Assembly (NCBI GenBank): GCA_014529385.2 | Contig: CM043948.1 | Span: 82,071,760 to 82,135,759, forward strand | Direction of reading: 5' to 3' | DNA from: Adiantum capillus-veneris | Taxonomy: Eukaryota > Streptophyta > Polypodiopsida > Polypodiales > Pteridaceae | DNA length: 64,000 nt | Shown: piece by piece, positions 22,860 through 34,170 of the stretch | Layout of the letters: every line of letters begins with the position of its first letter | Numbering within the stretch: the stretch's first letter is position 1 | Made by a program: the position numbers and the translations under genes | The notes under the pieces: model-generated | The model's database searches: none | What the model was told of the DNA's origin: nothing | The model's input: only the letters and a program-made list of their open reading frames with translations

Positions 22860-24449
22860 AATCAAGAACCTAAGTTTTAAATTTTAAAGACGAATTTTCA
22901 AGCTTGCATCTTTGAGTTTGCAAATCAAAGCTTAATCGGTGATTAATCGACAGATCGACCAATTGTTCGTGCTTATCGATCATCAAAATTTGGTATTTCA
23001 AGATTTTAATTCAACTCAATGGCTAAACCTCGCAGATTGTGAAGGTGGAAGTGCAAGAAAGAGAAAATCAAGAGATCTAGAAGATACTGAAGAAGTGCAA
23101 GAAAGAGAAAATCAAGAGATCTAGAAGATACTGAAGAAGTGATGATTAAGAATTCAACAACGTAGCGCTTTGAAGGAAACTTTAAAGGGCCAAATCCGGC
23201 ACAAGCAAGGAAAAAACAAGAAGAAGCAAACCTAAAGGAATTTATGAAGTTGGATATCGATGTAGTGGAGATATGAAGAGGGGATAAGTCAAAGGACAAC
23301 TTTCGAAAGCTTTCAAGGCTTATAAGAGAAATTGAAGCCGACGGCAATCAAGCAGCGTGGAGTCCATTGAGGTTTCTAAATTTGAAGTCTAACTACAACT
23401 TTTTGCACCCGAAGCAAAGGTTAAGCTCAGCTAAGTTGGTGATTGTGGGCTAAGTCGCTGGAGTGTGGCAAAATTCTCATAAACTTTACCACACGCAAAG
23501 ACTGTTGGAGAAGCCCGAGAACAAGCTGAATGGAGAAGGCCGGCAACAAACTGTGGAAAATTGAGCTTACAAAGGATTTTCCCTTGCAATCAGCCTCAGT
23601 AAAATCGTGCAAAAATGCTATCAAAAGGGTCGCCCCTACATTGCAGACTTTTTCTTCTTCATGCTCACAGGTTGAGGATTCTTCTGCTAATCACTATCTT
23701 CCCCACAGCTTTCAAGGTTGTCGCCCTCAGAACTGCTCATTGCCATTCATTTTCTTTCCACACCTTTTAACAAAAAAGAATAGCTTTAATTGACCACCTT
23801 TGGTTGGCCATCCAGTGGGCACCCTTGAAATATTATCCCTTAGCAATTCACCCCAAAAGAAAACCCTCAGGCAATTAATCACCACTACGGGTCTAACTTC
23901 AAGCTTTCAATCTTGCCTAATGTCAATATTTATTGCCCAAATTCAGTTCGGTCACCCCTTTTACCTTTAATTGGGTTTGCCAACAAAATATCAAGAAAAC
24001 CATATATACATCTTGAAGCTTTGCCCATTAACTCAATTAGCAGACTTGAGTCTCGAACCCTCAACCAAAGTGGTTGTAAGTATTTTGGCCTTGACGGATT
24101 TGTACTCCAAGGTGTTAGCTATCCAACATCAACCAAGTTCTCCATGCTTTTGTCGATTGCCATTTACTGGGATAAGGGAGCTCGGACACAGAAATTTTAA
24201 TCTTCTTGCGTACTGATCTATTCAACTAATTGCCAGACGTCAACCTACTCTCATGCTGTATTTTTGGACTCGACGTCATCATCAAGCGTACAGCTAAGTA
24301 ATTTCTTTTTCATTTTTCTTTTATTTACTTATTACTCTTTACGTGATCATATCCATGTAACTGTATATAAATTTATACAAACACACACACAAAGACAAAA
24401 AAAGAGAGGGAAAAAATACACAAAAAAAAGAAACTAAAAGCACGCCATC
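22860..24449 (+). other. Leader of the gypsy element with a 44-bp tandem duplication
   Basis: A long region before gag with no recognised domain. At about 23051-23138 a 44-bp unit beginning GTGCAAGAAAGAG is present twice in tandem. Several short open frames (e.g. 23530-23793, 23913-24200) have no motif. Confidence 0.55.
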
Positions 24450-25216
24450 ATGGCTCATCTTCCACAGTCGCCATCTATTGCTAAAACAACTCACAAATTT
24501 GCAACAATTACTTGCATATGAGCGCATGCAAAGGTAGGAACTAGAAGATAAGCTATTGCACATTGCACGTGCCGAAACTGCATCTGATTTAAAGAAAAAC
24601 AAAATTAGCAAAAAAGCTTTCACATTCAAAGATTTCGACGACACTAAATATGCTGGTATACGTACTAGCATGGATTAGTCAACTAGATGATTATTTTCAT
24701 GATGAAGACTTTCCCGAGCGTAACATGGTCAAATGTGCATCGATTCACCTCATCGGTAGCACTACACTATGGTGGAATGCCACTAAACAACACTGTAGAA
24801 GGCCTCGCATGTGGCATGCATTCAAAAAGTTTTTTCTACCCCATTTCTTACCCACACATTACAAAGCTAAAGCACACCGTCAGTGGGATTTAATTTGCCA
24901 AGGTAGAAAGGAAGATGTACAGGCTTACACTAATCGTTTTTGGAATTGTCTCATTCAATTTCAAGCCATTGAACATGTCAGTCCTAGGAAACTAAAGCAT
25001 AAGTATATATTTACGTTAGCACTACAAATTGGTACTAAGGTAGACATGTTTGAGCCAGATTCACTGTTAGAAGCTATTAACTTGGCTCTAAATGTAGAGA
25101 AAAAGAAAGGTGGACATCAACTCCACACAACTCAACCAAGTAATACATGTATTGACGACAGGGCTCTAAACGAGATCACCATTCAGAATAGGATAGAGTT
25201 CATTTTTCCAATCTGA
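24450..25216 (+). pseudogene. Gypsy gag
   Basis: An ATG at about 24450 starts MAHLPQSPSIAK but is followed by stops. The open frame 24650-25216 carries a typical retrotransposon gag capsid: DDYFHDEDFPERN, TTLWWNATKQ, FFLPHFLPTHYKAKA and YTNRFWNCLIQF. No zinc knuckle is seen before the frame ends. Confidence 0.85.
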
Positions 25217-25219
25217 AAT

Positions 25220-25860
25220 TGAGTAATTAAGACACATTATATCGGAAAAGGGAATACATGTAGGCCCCAAGAAAATTGAAGCTATTCTGTCATGACCTAG
25301 ACCCAAAAACCTGGATCAGCTATGCTTTCATTGGTCTATGCAATTATTACAAGAAGTTTGTTTGTAATTTTGCTTATAAATCTCCTTATATGACTCTCCT
25401 ATTAAAGAAAAACACTTTGTATGTATGGATTGATTTATAAGAAAGCACATTCACCACACTCAAGAGTGCTTTGACTAATACACTTTACAATTGCTTGATT
25501 TTGACTAACCATTCTTTGTTGTAGTCATTGATGCTAGTAGAAAAGGTATCGGTACAGTCCTCATGCAAGACAACCATCCACTTGCATTTGAAAGTCATAA
25601 ATTTAAACCCTCTAAATCTAAGTTCAATACATTCGACAAAGAATTGACTATTGTAGTGCATGCTTTTGAAAATTGGAAACATTATTTAATCGATGTTGGG
25701 TTGATAATCAAAATTGATCAACAAAGTATCAAGTATTTATTATCTCAACTCCTAATGATAGGCATATTAAGTGGGCTTCTTTTATTCAAAGTTTTCAACC
25801 CAACGTTCAATACCAACCTGCTAAAGAAAATATTGTAGGTGATGCTTTGAGTCAAAGACC
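25220..25860 (+). pseudogene. Gypsy RT thumb and RNase H remnant
   Basis: The thumb/connection (WPRPKN-like, then LCNYYKKFVCNFAYKS) leads into RNase H: VIDASRKGIGTVLMQD, FNTFDKELTIVVHAFENWKHYL, IDQQSIKYLLSQ. The upstream palm with the FADD/YxDD box and the protease are absent, so a large internal deletion lies between gag and here. Confidence 0.85.
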
Positions 25861-26039
25861 CTCTCTTAATAATCTATCGATTATTACGGACACGTCATTT
25901 GGTTCTATGCATGATACTTATGCAGAAGATGATGACATTTAGAACCACATGGTTGCATATGCTTGACAATTCTGTGCATACATTTCTTGAATACACCATC
26001 CAATAAAATTTTCTTTACTTCAAGCAAAAATTGTGTGTC

Positions 26040-27226
26040 ACAAAACCATTCTGTGTTTTACTCATTGAGGAGTTACATAAACCACCTTATGCTGGATATT
26101 GAGGATTTGCTGCTACTTTTCAATATATTATGTCGTTATTTTTATTAGCCTGCTATAAAAGTGACGTTAAAATATATGTCTCATCTTGTTTGATTTTCCA
26201 AAAGATTAAAGCAGCAATAGGTAAAAAATAAGGTCTTTTACACCCTCTCTCCATCCTTGAAAGACCTTGGAAACACATTTCTATGGATTTTGTTATTGGT
26301 TTCTCACTCAATGTTCACAAGCACGATATGATTTGGATTTCTATTGATTGATTTTCTAAGCAAGCATATTTCATACCATGCAAGAAAACTCTCACAACAC
26401 ATCAAGCTACACTTCTCTTTCTTGCGTCTGTCTTTCCTCGTCATGGTTTGCCAAAGGTAATCATATTTGATAGAGATTTCACATTTTGGAGTGCTTTTGG
26501 GACTATCGTTTTTTAAAATCTTGGTACTACACTTGATTTTACCTCTGCATTCTATCTTGAGTTTAGACGGCAAACAAAATTCACTAATCTCACTATCATT
26601 GATTTATTGAATGCTTATGTGTCTTCTCAACCAAAGAAATGAGATGATTAGTTGCATATTTTATAGTTTGCTTATAACAATACCGCTCACTCTGCTACAG
26701 GTAAATCTCCATTTGAGATTGTGTATGGTCACTCTCATCCTACTCTTGCTTCAGGTCTTTCTAGCATTGTGCCTGTGGATACTTTCACTACAAATTTTCA
26801 TGATCTATATGAAAGTGTTCACTCTGCTATAAAGCATTCACAAGAACTTTACGCTAAGCGTGCTAATAAGCACTGCAAAGCACATGAATCTAAGAAAAAA
26901 GATTATGTTATGCTTCAAATTAAAAAGAGAAGAGTTAAAAGTATTGACACAAATGCTTTTGTTAAGCTTGCTTGTCGTTTTTATGGTTCGTTCAAGATTT
27001 ATGCTGTAATAAATGATGTTTTGTTTTGTTTAGATTTACCTTCACACTACCACATTCGCAATGAATTTCACATTAGTCTATTACGACCCTCGATTTACAA
27101 CCATTACCTTTTGACTTTTAAGGGCCACCCTAGAGAAGATGCTAAATGGATGCCTGGAAAATATTTCCAGATCTTCTTTGCACTTTTCATCACTCGCAAT
27201 CGAGTTGATTCTCTATTGAGAAACTG
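26040..27226 (+). pseudogene. Gypsy integrase with chromodomain-like tail
   Basis: Core fragments ISMDFVIGFS, FIPCKKTLTTHQA and FPRHGLPKVIIFDRDF hold the first two catalytic Asp positions. Then come AYNNTAHSATGKSPFEIVYG and a long open frame 26721-27227 with SPFE...LYAKRANKH, FHISLLRPS and finally FKGHPREDAKWMP, which resembles a chromodomain end. Stops interrupt the core. Confidence 0.87.
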
Positions 27227-27244
27227 AGGACAATTGCTATCCCT

Positions 27245-27255
27245 AGTGGGAGGGA
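27245..27255 (+). other. Polypurine tract of gypsy element
   Basis: AGTGGGAGGGA directly before the 3' LTR TG. Confidence 0.8.
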
Positions 27256-27826
27256 TGTTACAAGTTTGGGAATCCTCTATTAGCATTACAATTGGGATAG
27301 GTGGCATGTAATGCTTAATTATGATGTTGTCTTTTTATTTTTACTAACAGTGAGATTGATGTTGTGTAGATTGGAACTTTGGAAATTGAGGAGAAGGTGC
27401 CAAATAAGCTCTCTCCGCCATTTTTATTTGCACAATGTTTTAGTTATTTTTCCAATAAGGTTTCAATGTATATATTTAGTGAGAGCTCACCCTATAAAGG
27501 GTCATGCAAGAAGTGATAGCCACCACTCATGGACTAAATTGTAAAGAGGGGCCTCAAATACTTGGCACCTAAAATAAGTTTCGTAATAAAATTAAATACT
27601 CGACTCCACCAAGAAGTGCAATGGAGTTTAGGAGCTAGGATTTTAGGCCATTCTTGTGCAAGATTCTTATGTCTCACTCTTATGCTAAGTGTATGTGCAT
27701 AAATCATGTCTACATCTCCTCTTGTATGTACTTGGGTTTGGGAGAGATGGTGAAAGGTTGATGGTTATGTATGTGAGGAAAGATTGAAGGGTTTTAGGTT
27801 CTGTCCTCTTGGAATGATTCCCAACA
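27256..27826 (+). repeat. 3' LTR of gypsy element
   Basis: 571 bp, TGTTACAAGTTTG...CCCAACA, followed by the TSD CAGAT. Confidence 0.92.
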
Positions 27827-27831
27827 CAGAT

Positions 27832-27847
27832 TGTCGATCTTCCCCAC
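27832..27847 (-). pseudogene. 16-bp island of the interrupted coiled-coil ORF
   Basis: The only original sequence left between two independent insertions. The last 5 bp (27843-27847, CCCAC) are the left TSD of the chromovirus. With one TSD copy of each element removed, the minus-strand frame stays open from 46.8 kb through this island into 22191-21962. Confidence 0.75.
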
Positions 27848-28525
27848 TATGAGGTCCCCACCCCGCCATATCAAGACGGCGGATTTGATGGTGAACCTGG
27901 TGGCCACTAGATCTATAGCGGAAGCAAACAAAGTGGTTCAAGGTTCAACTAGCGGACGATCTCTCATCACAAAGTGAGTCGAGTTCAAGCCTACTAGCAA
28001 TGAGATCTAGCTCCACCTCGCAGGGGAAGCGTACTTAACCTATCTAGCGATCCTAAGACCCACCTTCCAAGAGGAGAGAAATCTCGAGTGCCTTTTTTCC
28101 CATGTTTCAGAGGCACGTACACTTGAGACTTTGCCGCTCTAGGGGCAATGAGTATTACTAGTATCGATTTAACACTATGGGGATAGAGAGTTCCCGACCA
28201 ATCGAGACCACCCTTCTCATAGGCATTGGATACCTGAGCCAAGCCCCCACTTTCCACCCCCACACTCACACTTCCTTGTGTGTCCTAATTTACTACCACA
28301 ATGATTGTTCAACATAAACATTCCTTGATTAAATTCCGAATCACAATGTTCATTAAGACAGCCCTTCAATCAGTATTGCAAAAGCGGCACCAAGACAATA
28401 TTCTAGTAAAAATTCTACTCAAACTTATTCATTAAAATTCCAATGTTCTGGAGGTACAACATCCCCCCTCCAGCGAGAGTTTACTCCTCCCGTTGTCGCC
28501 TAGCTGCCCATACAACTAGGTATGT

Positions 28526-28638
28526 CCACCGCATAGAAAGCACAACATGGACACTCCCACCGCATAGAAAGCAAGATGTGGGTTCCCACCGCATAGAAAG
28601 CAAGTCTTGGGTATCCACCGCATAGAAAGCAAGTCGTG
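28526..28638. repeat. 28-bp tandem repeat inside the chromovirus LTR
   Basis: Four units sharing CCACCGCATAGAAAGCA, each with a variable tail. The same array occurs in the other LTR at about 36505-36616. Confidence 0.85.
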
Positions 28639-29978
28639 GATTCAAGAGCCCTTAACGAGGACTCTGCCCCCTGTGATCAGTAGGGGGTTCATGACTAATT
28701 CAACATTGGAAATAGAATGAACATGTCGAGCTAAATTTTCCCTAGCAGACATTCTTTCCTATTGCAAACAGTATATCCATCAATCATTTCTTTCCACCTC
28801 AGACTTAAATGTACAATGAATTCAAATGCCGAGATTTTCGTCGGATTTCTCCAACATGTTTGGGGATATGTTCTTTCCTAGCTAAATGTGTGCAATGTTA
28901 ATTAAACAACTGAATAAAATTATGACCTACCTCTTCCATTTCTTCGTCAATGGCTCGTGAGATGGCCGCTGCTTGTTCGTCCATGGGAGCTTTTCCCTTT
29001 CCGTTCACATTGCTCGTTCCCGCCTCGCGGTCGTGAGCACCACCGAAGCGAGTTCTCTTAACCGGGGCCATTTTATACTCACTACTTTAAATGATAAACT
29101 TGAAGAAAAGAGCTAAAGTCCGAGAGCATCATAACAACCAATTTGGCAGATTAGAATCATTAAAGAATCCTCCTTATGCAAGAGGGATTAGATTCCTCCT
29201 TCAAGACCTAGCAATTTAATGGTTAATACTTTGCTTACCCTATGGGAACTGACTCTAAAGTTAATCACTTGGCCTAAGTGATTTAAGAAATTCAGAATTT
29301 TACTAATTGATTTACAAGAGAGATGAAATAAACAAGCTCGATCGCTTTACTAGTGTAATAAGAAAGATGCAGAGTTACCGCATGCATATGTGACAGAAAA
29401 CTTTCTTCTTATTGGCCTAATGACGGATTAATTTTTTCTTAATCACATCTTAATGTGTCAGAAAATTGAATCTAATTTAATTACAACACTATTGAGTGGT
29501 AAAAGAATGAATTTCATCAAATCTACATTATTACCGGCTGACAATTAATTAACTATGCTGCCTAGAGAGAGAAATCTTTCCTAATCATGTATTAATCATT
29601 GATTAAGAATGATGAATGGCTGCATAAATTAGCTAATTGAATGATGATTATGTAATAGAGTATAGCTATGTAACTTAGAGAGCAGCTATAGGGAGTTATA
29701 GCTAAGATTAAGCATAGTAGACGAGGAATTTGGAAAATAATGATGAGAATTAAGAAGAGCAAGAATGAAACCATGATTACCGGGATTAGGGGCTGAGAAT
29801 CCCCTTGATTTTCTGATCCAATGAATCTTCAAGATGAGAATTTCGGCAGCACCTCCCTCCTTGCTTCTCCTTCAAAAACTGTGTGTGTACCGACAGCACC
29901 TTCCCAAGGTGTGTGTAGGTGTGTGTGTGTGTGTACTCGGTGTGTGTGTGAGCATGTGTGTGTGTGTGTGAGCACACC

Positions 29979-29986
29979 TTTAAATA
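29979..29986 (-). promoter_or_regulatory. TATA-like box of the chromovirus LTR (3' LTR copy)
   Basis: Minus strand TATTTAAA in CCTATTTAAAGG. The 5' LTR copy is at 46001-45994. A start of transcription some 30 nt downstream would put the exon ATG roughly 0.9 kb into the transcript. Inferred from sequence only. Confidence 0.5.
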
Positions 29987-30636
29987 GGCCTCCTCAAGCT
30001 GAAAATCGACCCTGCTTGCTATTTGCATCTGGGAGCTACTCTAGTTAAGCATGGCAAGTCCAATCTCCTACCCACCAAGTGTCCATTTGGCTTGGTTAAC
30101 TGGCTCTCACACTTAGTTGCAAGCTTGGAAACTCTCCCAAGACTCGCACAAGGACAAAAGGTGCCCCCTACCTGCTAAAGCTGACCCGGAGTGGCGTGGG
30201 GCCTGTTCCCACACAACCTCGAGCCCCGGTGTCTCCCTGGGCAATTTTTGGAAAATTTGGTTTTAGGCTAAAACGGGTCATTCGAGTCGGAATTTGATGC
30301 CGAAAATTGCTATACCAAGCCCTAATTTAGGCGTACTGGTCCAAGTACCTGCCATATTTAGCAGCTCCCGGGGTTCGAAAATGCATTTTTTCAAATTCGG
30401 GGTACGGGTGCAGTTTTTCGAGACAGTCAAAACTGGACGGGTTGGGTGACCAAAAACTTACTATTTTTGGAATTTTTTTACAAAAATTATTTTAATTCAC
30501 ATTTCGAAGCTTTAAAACATTCTAATCATCATGGCACTGACAGAATTCGGAAAACTGCTAAAAATAGTAACTTTTTCCATTATGTTCATTTCAAGGTACA
30601 ATGGTGCTCTTTTTTATCGGGGTCAGAGACCTTACA

Positions 30637-30650
30637 ACCTCCCCAACGTG
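30637..30650 (-). other. Polypurine tract of chromovirus
   Basis: Minus strand ends GGGGAGGT directly before TGTAAGGTC, the start of the 3' LTR. Confidence 0.8.
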
Positions 30651-30667
30651 AAAAATTTGAGATGTCC

Positions 30668-31726
30668 TCATCTCAAGAATGTGTTTGGGTAATCCTTTAT
30701 GAGCGTTGGTTCGTCCTCCCAAGTTGCATCTTCTTCAGGATAATCCTTTCACTTTACTAGATGCTCCGTGATAGTTCTGTTATGTAACTTCCTCTCCCTT
30801 GTTTCAAGTACATAGTCAGGTTGGAGCTCGAGAACTCCTTCTGCTGGCATGACTATCTGATCTGAGTCCAAGAATTGATAAGGATTAGGAATATAGGATT
30901 TGAGTAAGCTGACGTGGAATACATCATGAACCTTCAAGTTTGCAGGTAACTTTAGCTTGTAGCCTTGGTCACTTACAACCTTAACAATCTCGAATGGTCC
31001 ACAATACCTTGTGCTTAGCTTCTTATATTTTCCTAGTGATAAGTTGCTTTTCTTCGGTCGGACTCGCAGAAAAACCTTATCCCCTTCTTTGAAAGTTCTT
31101 TCCGAACGGTTCTTATCTGCATAGTGCTTCTGTCTATCCTGAGCGGCCTGAATGTCTTGGCGAATAGCTCTAGTCTGAGCTTCCATATCTTCTAACATCT
31201 TCCTAGAGGCTTCTACCCTGATGGTTGGATCTGAGAAGTTCAGTGGTGCTAAACAGTCCTGTCCATAAAGAGCTTTGAAAGGTGACATTCCAATGCTTCT
31301 GTGTTCGGAAGAATTATAAGCATACTCCACCAAAGGCAGATATTGTAACCACTTCTTTGGTTCTTGCGAACAATAGGCTCTGAGAATGTCCTCGATGACT
31401 TAATTAACTCTTTTAGTTTGCCCATTTGTCTGCGGATGGTACGATGTATTGAAGGCTAATTGTGACCCAATAGATTGGAAAAGAGAAGTCCAAAATTTTG
31501 ATGTAAACTTGGCGTCTCTATCACTGACGATACGCTTGGGTAGACCATGTAGCCTAAAAATCTCCTTGATGAATACCCGGCTAATATCTGAAGCAGTAAA
31601 GGTTGTCTTTACAGGTATTAGATGAGCCACCTTTGTGAGCATATCAACAACAACGAAAACAGAATCATAACCTCCTGTAGAAGGTAATCCTGTAACAAAA
31701 TCCATACTGATGCATTCCCATTTCAT
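30668..31726 (-). pseudogene. Chromovirus integrase core and chromodomain
   Basis: The core reads ISMDFVTGLPSTGGYDSVF, then GLPKRIVSDRDAKF and SYHPQTNGQTKRVN. The third catalytic residue is Lys (codon 31414-31412) where the family has Glu (GQTERVN), so the DDE triad is broken. A CAA-to-TAA nonsense follows at 31402-31400. The C-terminal part continues to FHVSLLKSY. A chromodomain (VK-stop-KDYPEEDATWEDE) has TGA at 30751-30749 where Trp is expected. The natural end is TGA at 30670-30668. A single-base deletion near 31727 separates this frame from the upstream pol frame. Confidence 0.93.
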
Positions 31727-33300
31727 CTGGGTATGTCAAGAGGTTGAAGTTGCCCTAGTAACTTGATTCTTTTGGCCTTTATCCGATGACAAGAAAGACA
31801 TTGCCTCACATAGCGAAGTATCTCTCCTTTCATTCCATACCAAAAATAACTCCTCCTGACAGCATGAAGAGTCTTAGCATAGCCCGGATGTCCAGACGTA
31901 GGGCTATCGTGTGCTTCATACAGAATAGCCTTCTGTAGAGCTAGGTCTTTGGGTGCACAGAGTCTATGTCTGTAGTAAAGACATCCTCCCATAAGAGAGT
32001 AATCTTTAGCTTCAAGCATCTTATTCTGCTGGACTAGTGATACTATACGCTGGTATTCTGGATCTACTAAAGATGCTTCTTTGATTCTATCCCAGATAGG
32101 GTTATTTGGAATAGAGATAGCTCCAAGAAAAGATTTTCGGCTAAGTTCATCTGCAACTGCATTTTCCTTCCCTGGTCTATACTTTATGTCAAGGTCATAT
32201 TCCTGTAATAGCTCTATCCATCGCCGTTGTCGCATATTGAGAATAGGTTGAGTAAAAATCCATTTTAAGCTCTTGTGATCTGTCACTAACTGAAACTTGC
32301 GCCCAAGAAGGTAATGTCTCCATAACTTCAGCGCATGTATAACCGCTAAAAGTTCCAAATCATGAGTAGGATAATTCTTCTCATGATCCCTCAGCTTTCG
32401 CGAAGTATACGCCACCGGTCTTCCTTCTTGAGTAAGAACTCCGCCTAAAGCAGATTTTCTAGCATCGGTTGCTACTTCAAATTCTTTACTGAAGTCTAGA
32501 AGCTTTAAAATAGGAGCTGAGACCAAGAATTCTTTTAGCTTAGAAAAGCTAGACTCGTGCTCGGTCTTCCATTCGATCCTCATTCCTTTCTTCAGGAGTT
32601 CCGTCAAAGGTGTAGCAATACGTGCATAATCCTTGACAAAAATCCTGTACCATCCCGTTATTCCAAGAAATCCTCTTACTTCGCTGACGGTGGATGGTTG
32701 AGGCCAATCAACGATATCCTTGACTTTGTCTGGGTCCACTGAAATCCCTTCAGTCGATATGACAAATCCAAGATAATTGACCTTTGGTGAGCAAAAGGTG
32801 CACTTGCTCTCTTTAGCGTAAAGTTGGTGTGCACGAAGAAGATCAAGTACTTTGCGAACATGTTCTTTGTGATCTGCCTCGTTCTTAGAATAGATCAGAA
32901 TGTCATCGAAGAAAACCAAGACAAAATCATCCAGGTAAGGTCTAAAAATATCCTGCATAAGTCGATTGAAGCTTGCAGGAGCATTTGTTAGACCAAAAAA
33001 CATTACTGTGAATTCGTAGTGTCCATACCTAGTGTTGAAAGCCGTCTTTGGAATATCTGATTCCTTGATCCTGATTTGGTAATATCCTGACCTTAGATCA
33101 ATCTTTGTAAACATTTTGGCGCCGTGGAGCCTGTCCAAGAGTTCGTCAATCCTTGGAATTGGATACTTGTTCTTGACAGTTGCATGGTTCAGTCCACGGT
33201 AGTCTATGCATAGCCTTAAGGTTCCATCCTTCTTCTTCTGAAAAAAGAACTGGTGCACCCCAAGGAGAAGTACTGGGTCGAATGAATCCTTGCTCAATGA
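31723..33300 (-). pseudogene. Chromovirus RT, RNase H and integrase zinc domain
   Basis: A long 524-codon open frame. [51 protein letters not shown] and the catalytic box [11 protein letters not shown]. RNase [38 protein letters not shown]. Integrase zinc finger: H...H ([20 protein letters not shown]) with C-LSC. All catalytic Asp of the RT are present. The start shown is only the frame edge; pol is fused to the upstream frame, from which it is separated by an extra T in a T run near 33240. Confidence 0.95.
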
Positions 33301-34016
33301 GTTGCCTAAGTTGTTCCTTGAGTTCGATGGCCTCTGGAAGTAACATTTTATAAGGTCTTTTTGAGATAGGTTTTTGAGATAGGTTCACATCCAGGGATAG
33401 TCTCAATCTCATGATCTACCTCTCTCTATGGTGGAAGATTCGTAAGGTCTTCTGGGAATACATCATCATACTCCCTCAACCAGTTTGGTCGAAGTGAGGC
33501 ATCTGATTGGTCCACCTTGTTAAGCTTTACCGCATAAATTTGATGTCCCTTTCTTAGTCCCTTCAAGAGTCTGCTGGCCTTAACTAGAGTAGCCCTAGGT
33601 CTCCCATTTTCCCCTTGGATTAGGCCTTCATTACCCAAGTTATCTGTAAAGGTAAAGTTCCCTTGTGCACAATGGATGTGGGCCTTATTTTGCTTTAGCC
33701 AGTCCATCCCTAGTATCCCATCAAAGAATCCTAAAGGTAGGGTTCAAAATTGGGCAAAAGCTGGGTGTCCCCCTAAATCAAAGTCGATTCTTCCTGCAGA
33801 ATGTTGAGATACTACTTCCTTGCCGTTTGCTAACTCTACAACTAGCTTGCTTGTTGGATACTTATCTAGCTTTAGCTTCCTCATGCATCTGGGTGAAATA
33901 AATGAAAGAGTGCTACCATAATCTATAAGGAAGTTAACTTTGTTCACCTCTGAGAGATCCTGGCGTATGAATGACTGCGTATTGCTCGCAACCATTGGGG
34001 TTGTCAATTGCAGCAT
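33241..34016 (-). pseudogene. Chromovirus protease and protease-RT linker
   Basis: The retropepsin-like region reads NFLIDYGSTLSFISPRC. The catalytic triplet D-S/T-G is D-Y-G here (33923-33915), which should be inactive. GFFDGILGMDWLKQNKAHI follows, with an in-frame TGA just before TLPLGFF. The linker reads HQIYAVKLNKVDQSD and YDDVFPEDLTNLPP, then TAG. A 13-bp tandem duplication at about 33357-33383 shifts the frame between EPISK and [13 protein letters not shown]. Confidence 0.9.
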
Positions 34017-34034
34017 GCAGGGTTGCTCTCTCTA

Positions 34035-34170
34035 CTGCTTCATCACCCATAGTTGGTTGTACCACTGCGGCATTCACTCTGGCGGTGGCTCCACGCCCTC
34101 GCCCTCCATAGTTGGTTGTACCACTGTGGCATTCACTCTGGCGGTGGCTCCACGCCCTTACCCTTTGTTC
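34035..34170. repeat. 59-bp tandem duplication in gag/protease spacer
   Basis: A unit starting AGTTGGTTGTACCACTG occurs at 34051 and again at 34110 with few changes. It lies between the zinc knuckle and the protease and changes the spacer length. Confidence 0.88.

Larger units (their letters stand above)
22192..27826 (+). mobile_element. Ty3/gypsy retrotransposon, internally deleted
   Basis: 5635 bp between TSDs CAGAT. The LTRs (22192-22843, 27256-27826) match each other over almost their whole length. A PBS variant follows the 5' LTR and a PPT precedes the 3' LTR. Order: long leader, gag, RT thumb/RNase H, integrase with a chromodomain-like tail. Protease and the RT palm are missing, so gag is followed directly by the end of RT. 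Many stops are present and it is not autonomous. Confidence 0.93.
27848..30636 (-). repeat. 3' LTR of chromovirus (2789 bp)
   Basis: Plus-strand ends are TATGAGG (TG mutated to TA) and CTTACA. It holds a TATA-like box, a (TG)n-rich stretch, a copy of the 47-codon exon (29071-28931 on the minus strand) and a 28-bp tandem repeat array. Confidence 0.93.

Noticed and set aside
27994-28269. 91-codon minus-strand frame conserved in both chromovirus LTRs (also 35972-36247)
   Set aside because: Conservation is explained by LTR identity. It lies in the predicted intron, shows no motif, and no splice site or start context supports it.
28526-28638. CRISPR-like pattern: four similar repeats with variable tails (also 36505-36616)
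   Set aside because: Too few units with imperfect repeats, tails partly similar, located inside a plant retrotransposon LTR and copied in both LTRs. It is an LTR minisatellite.
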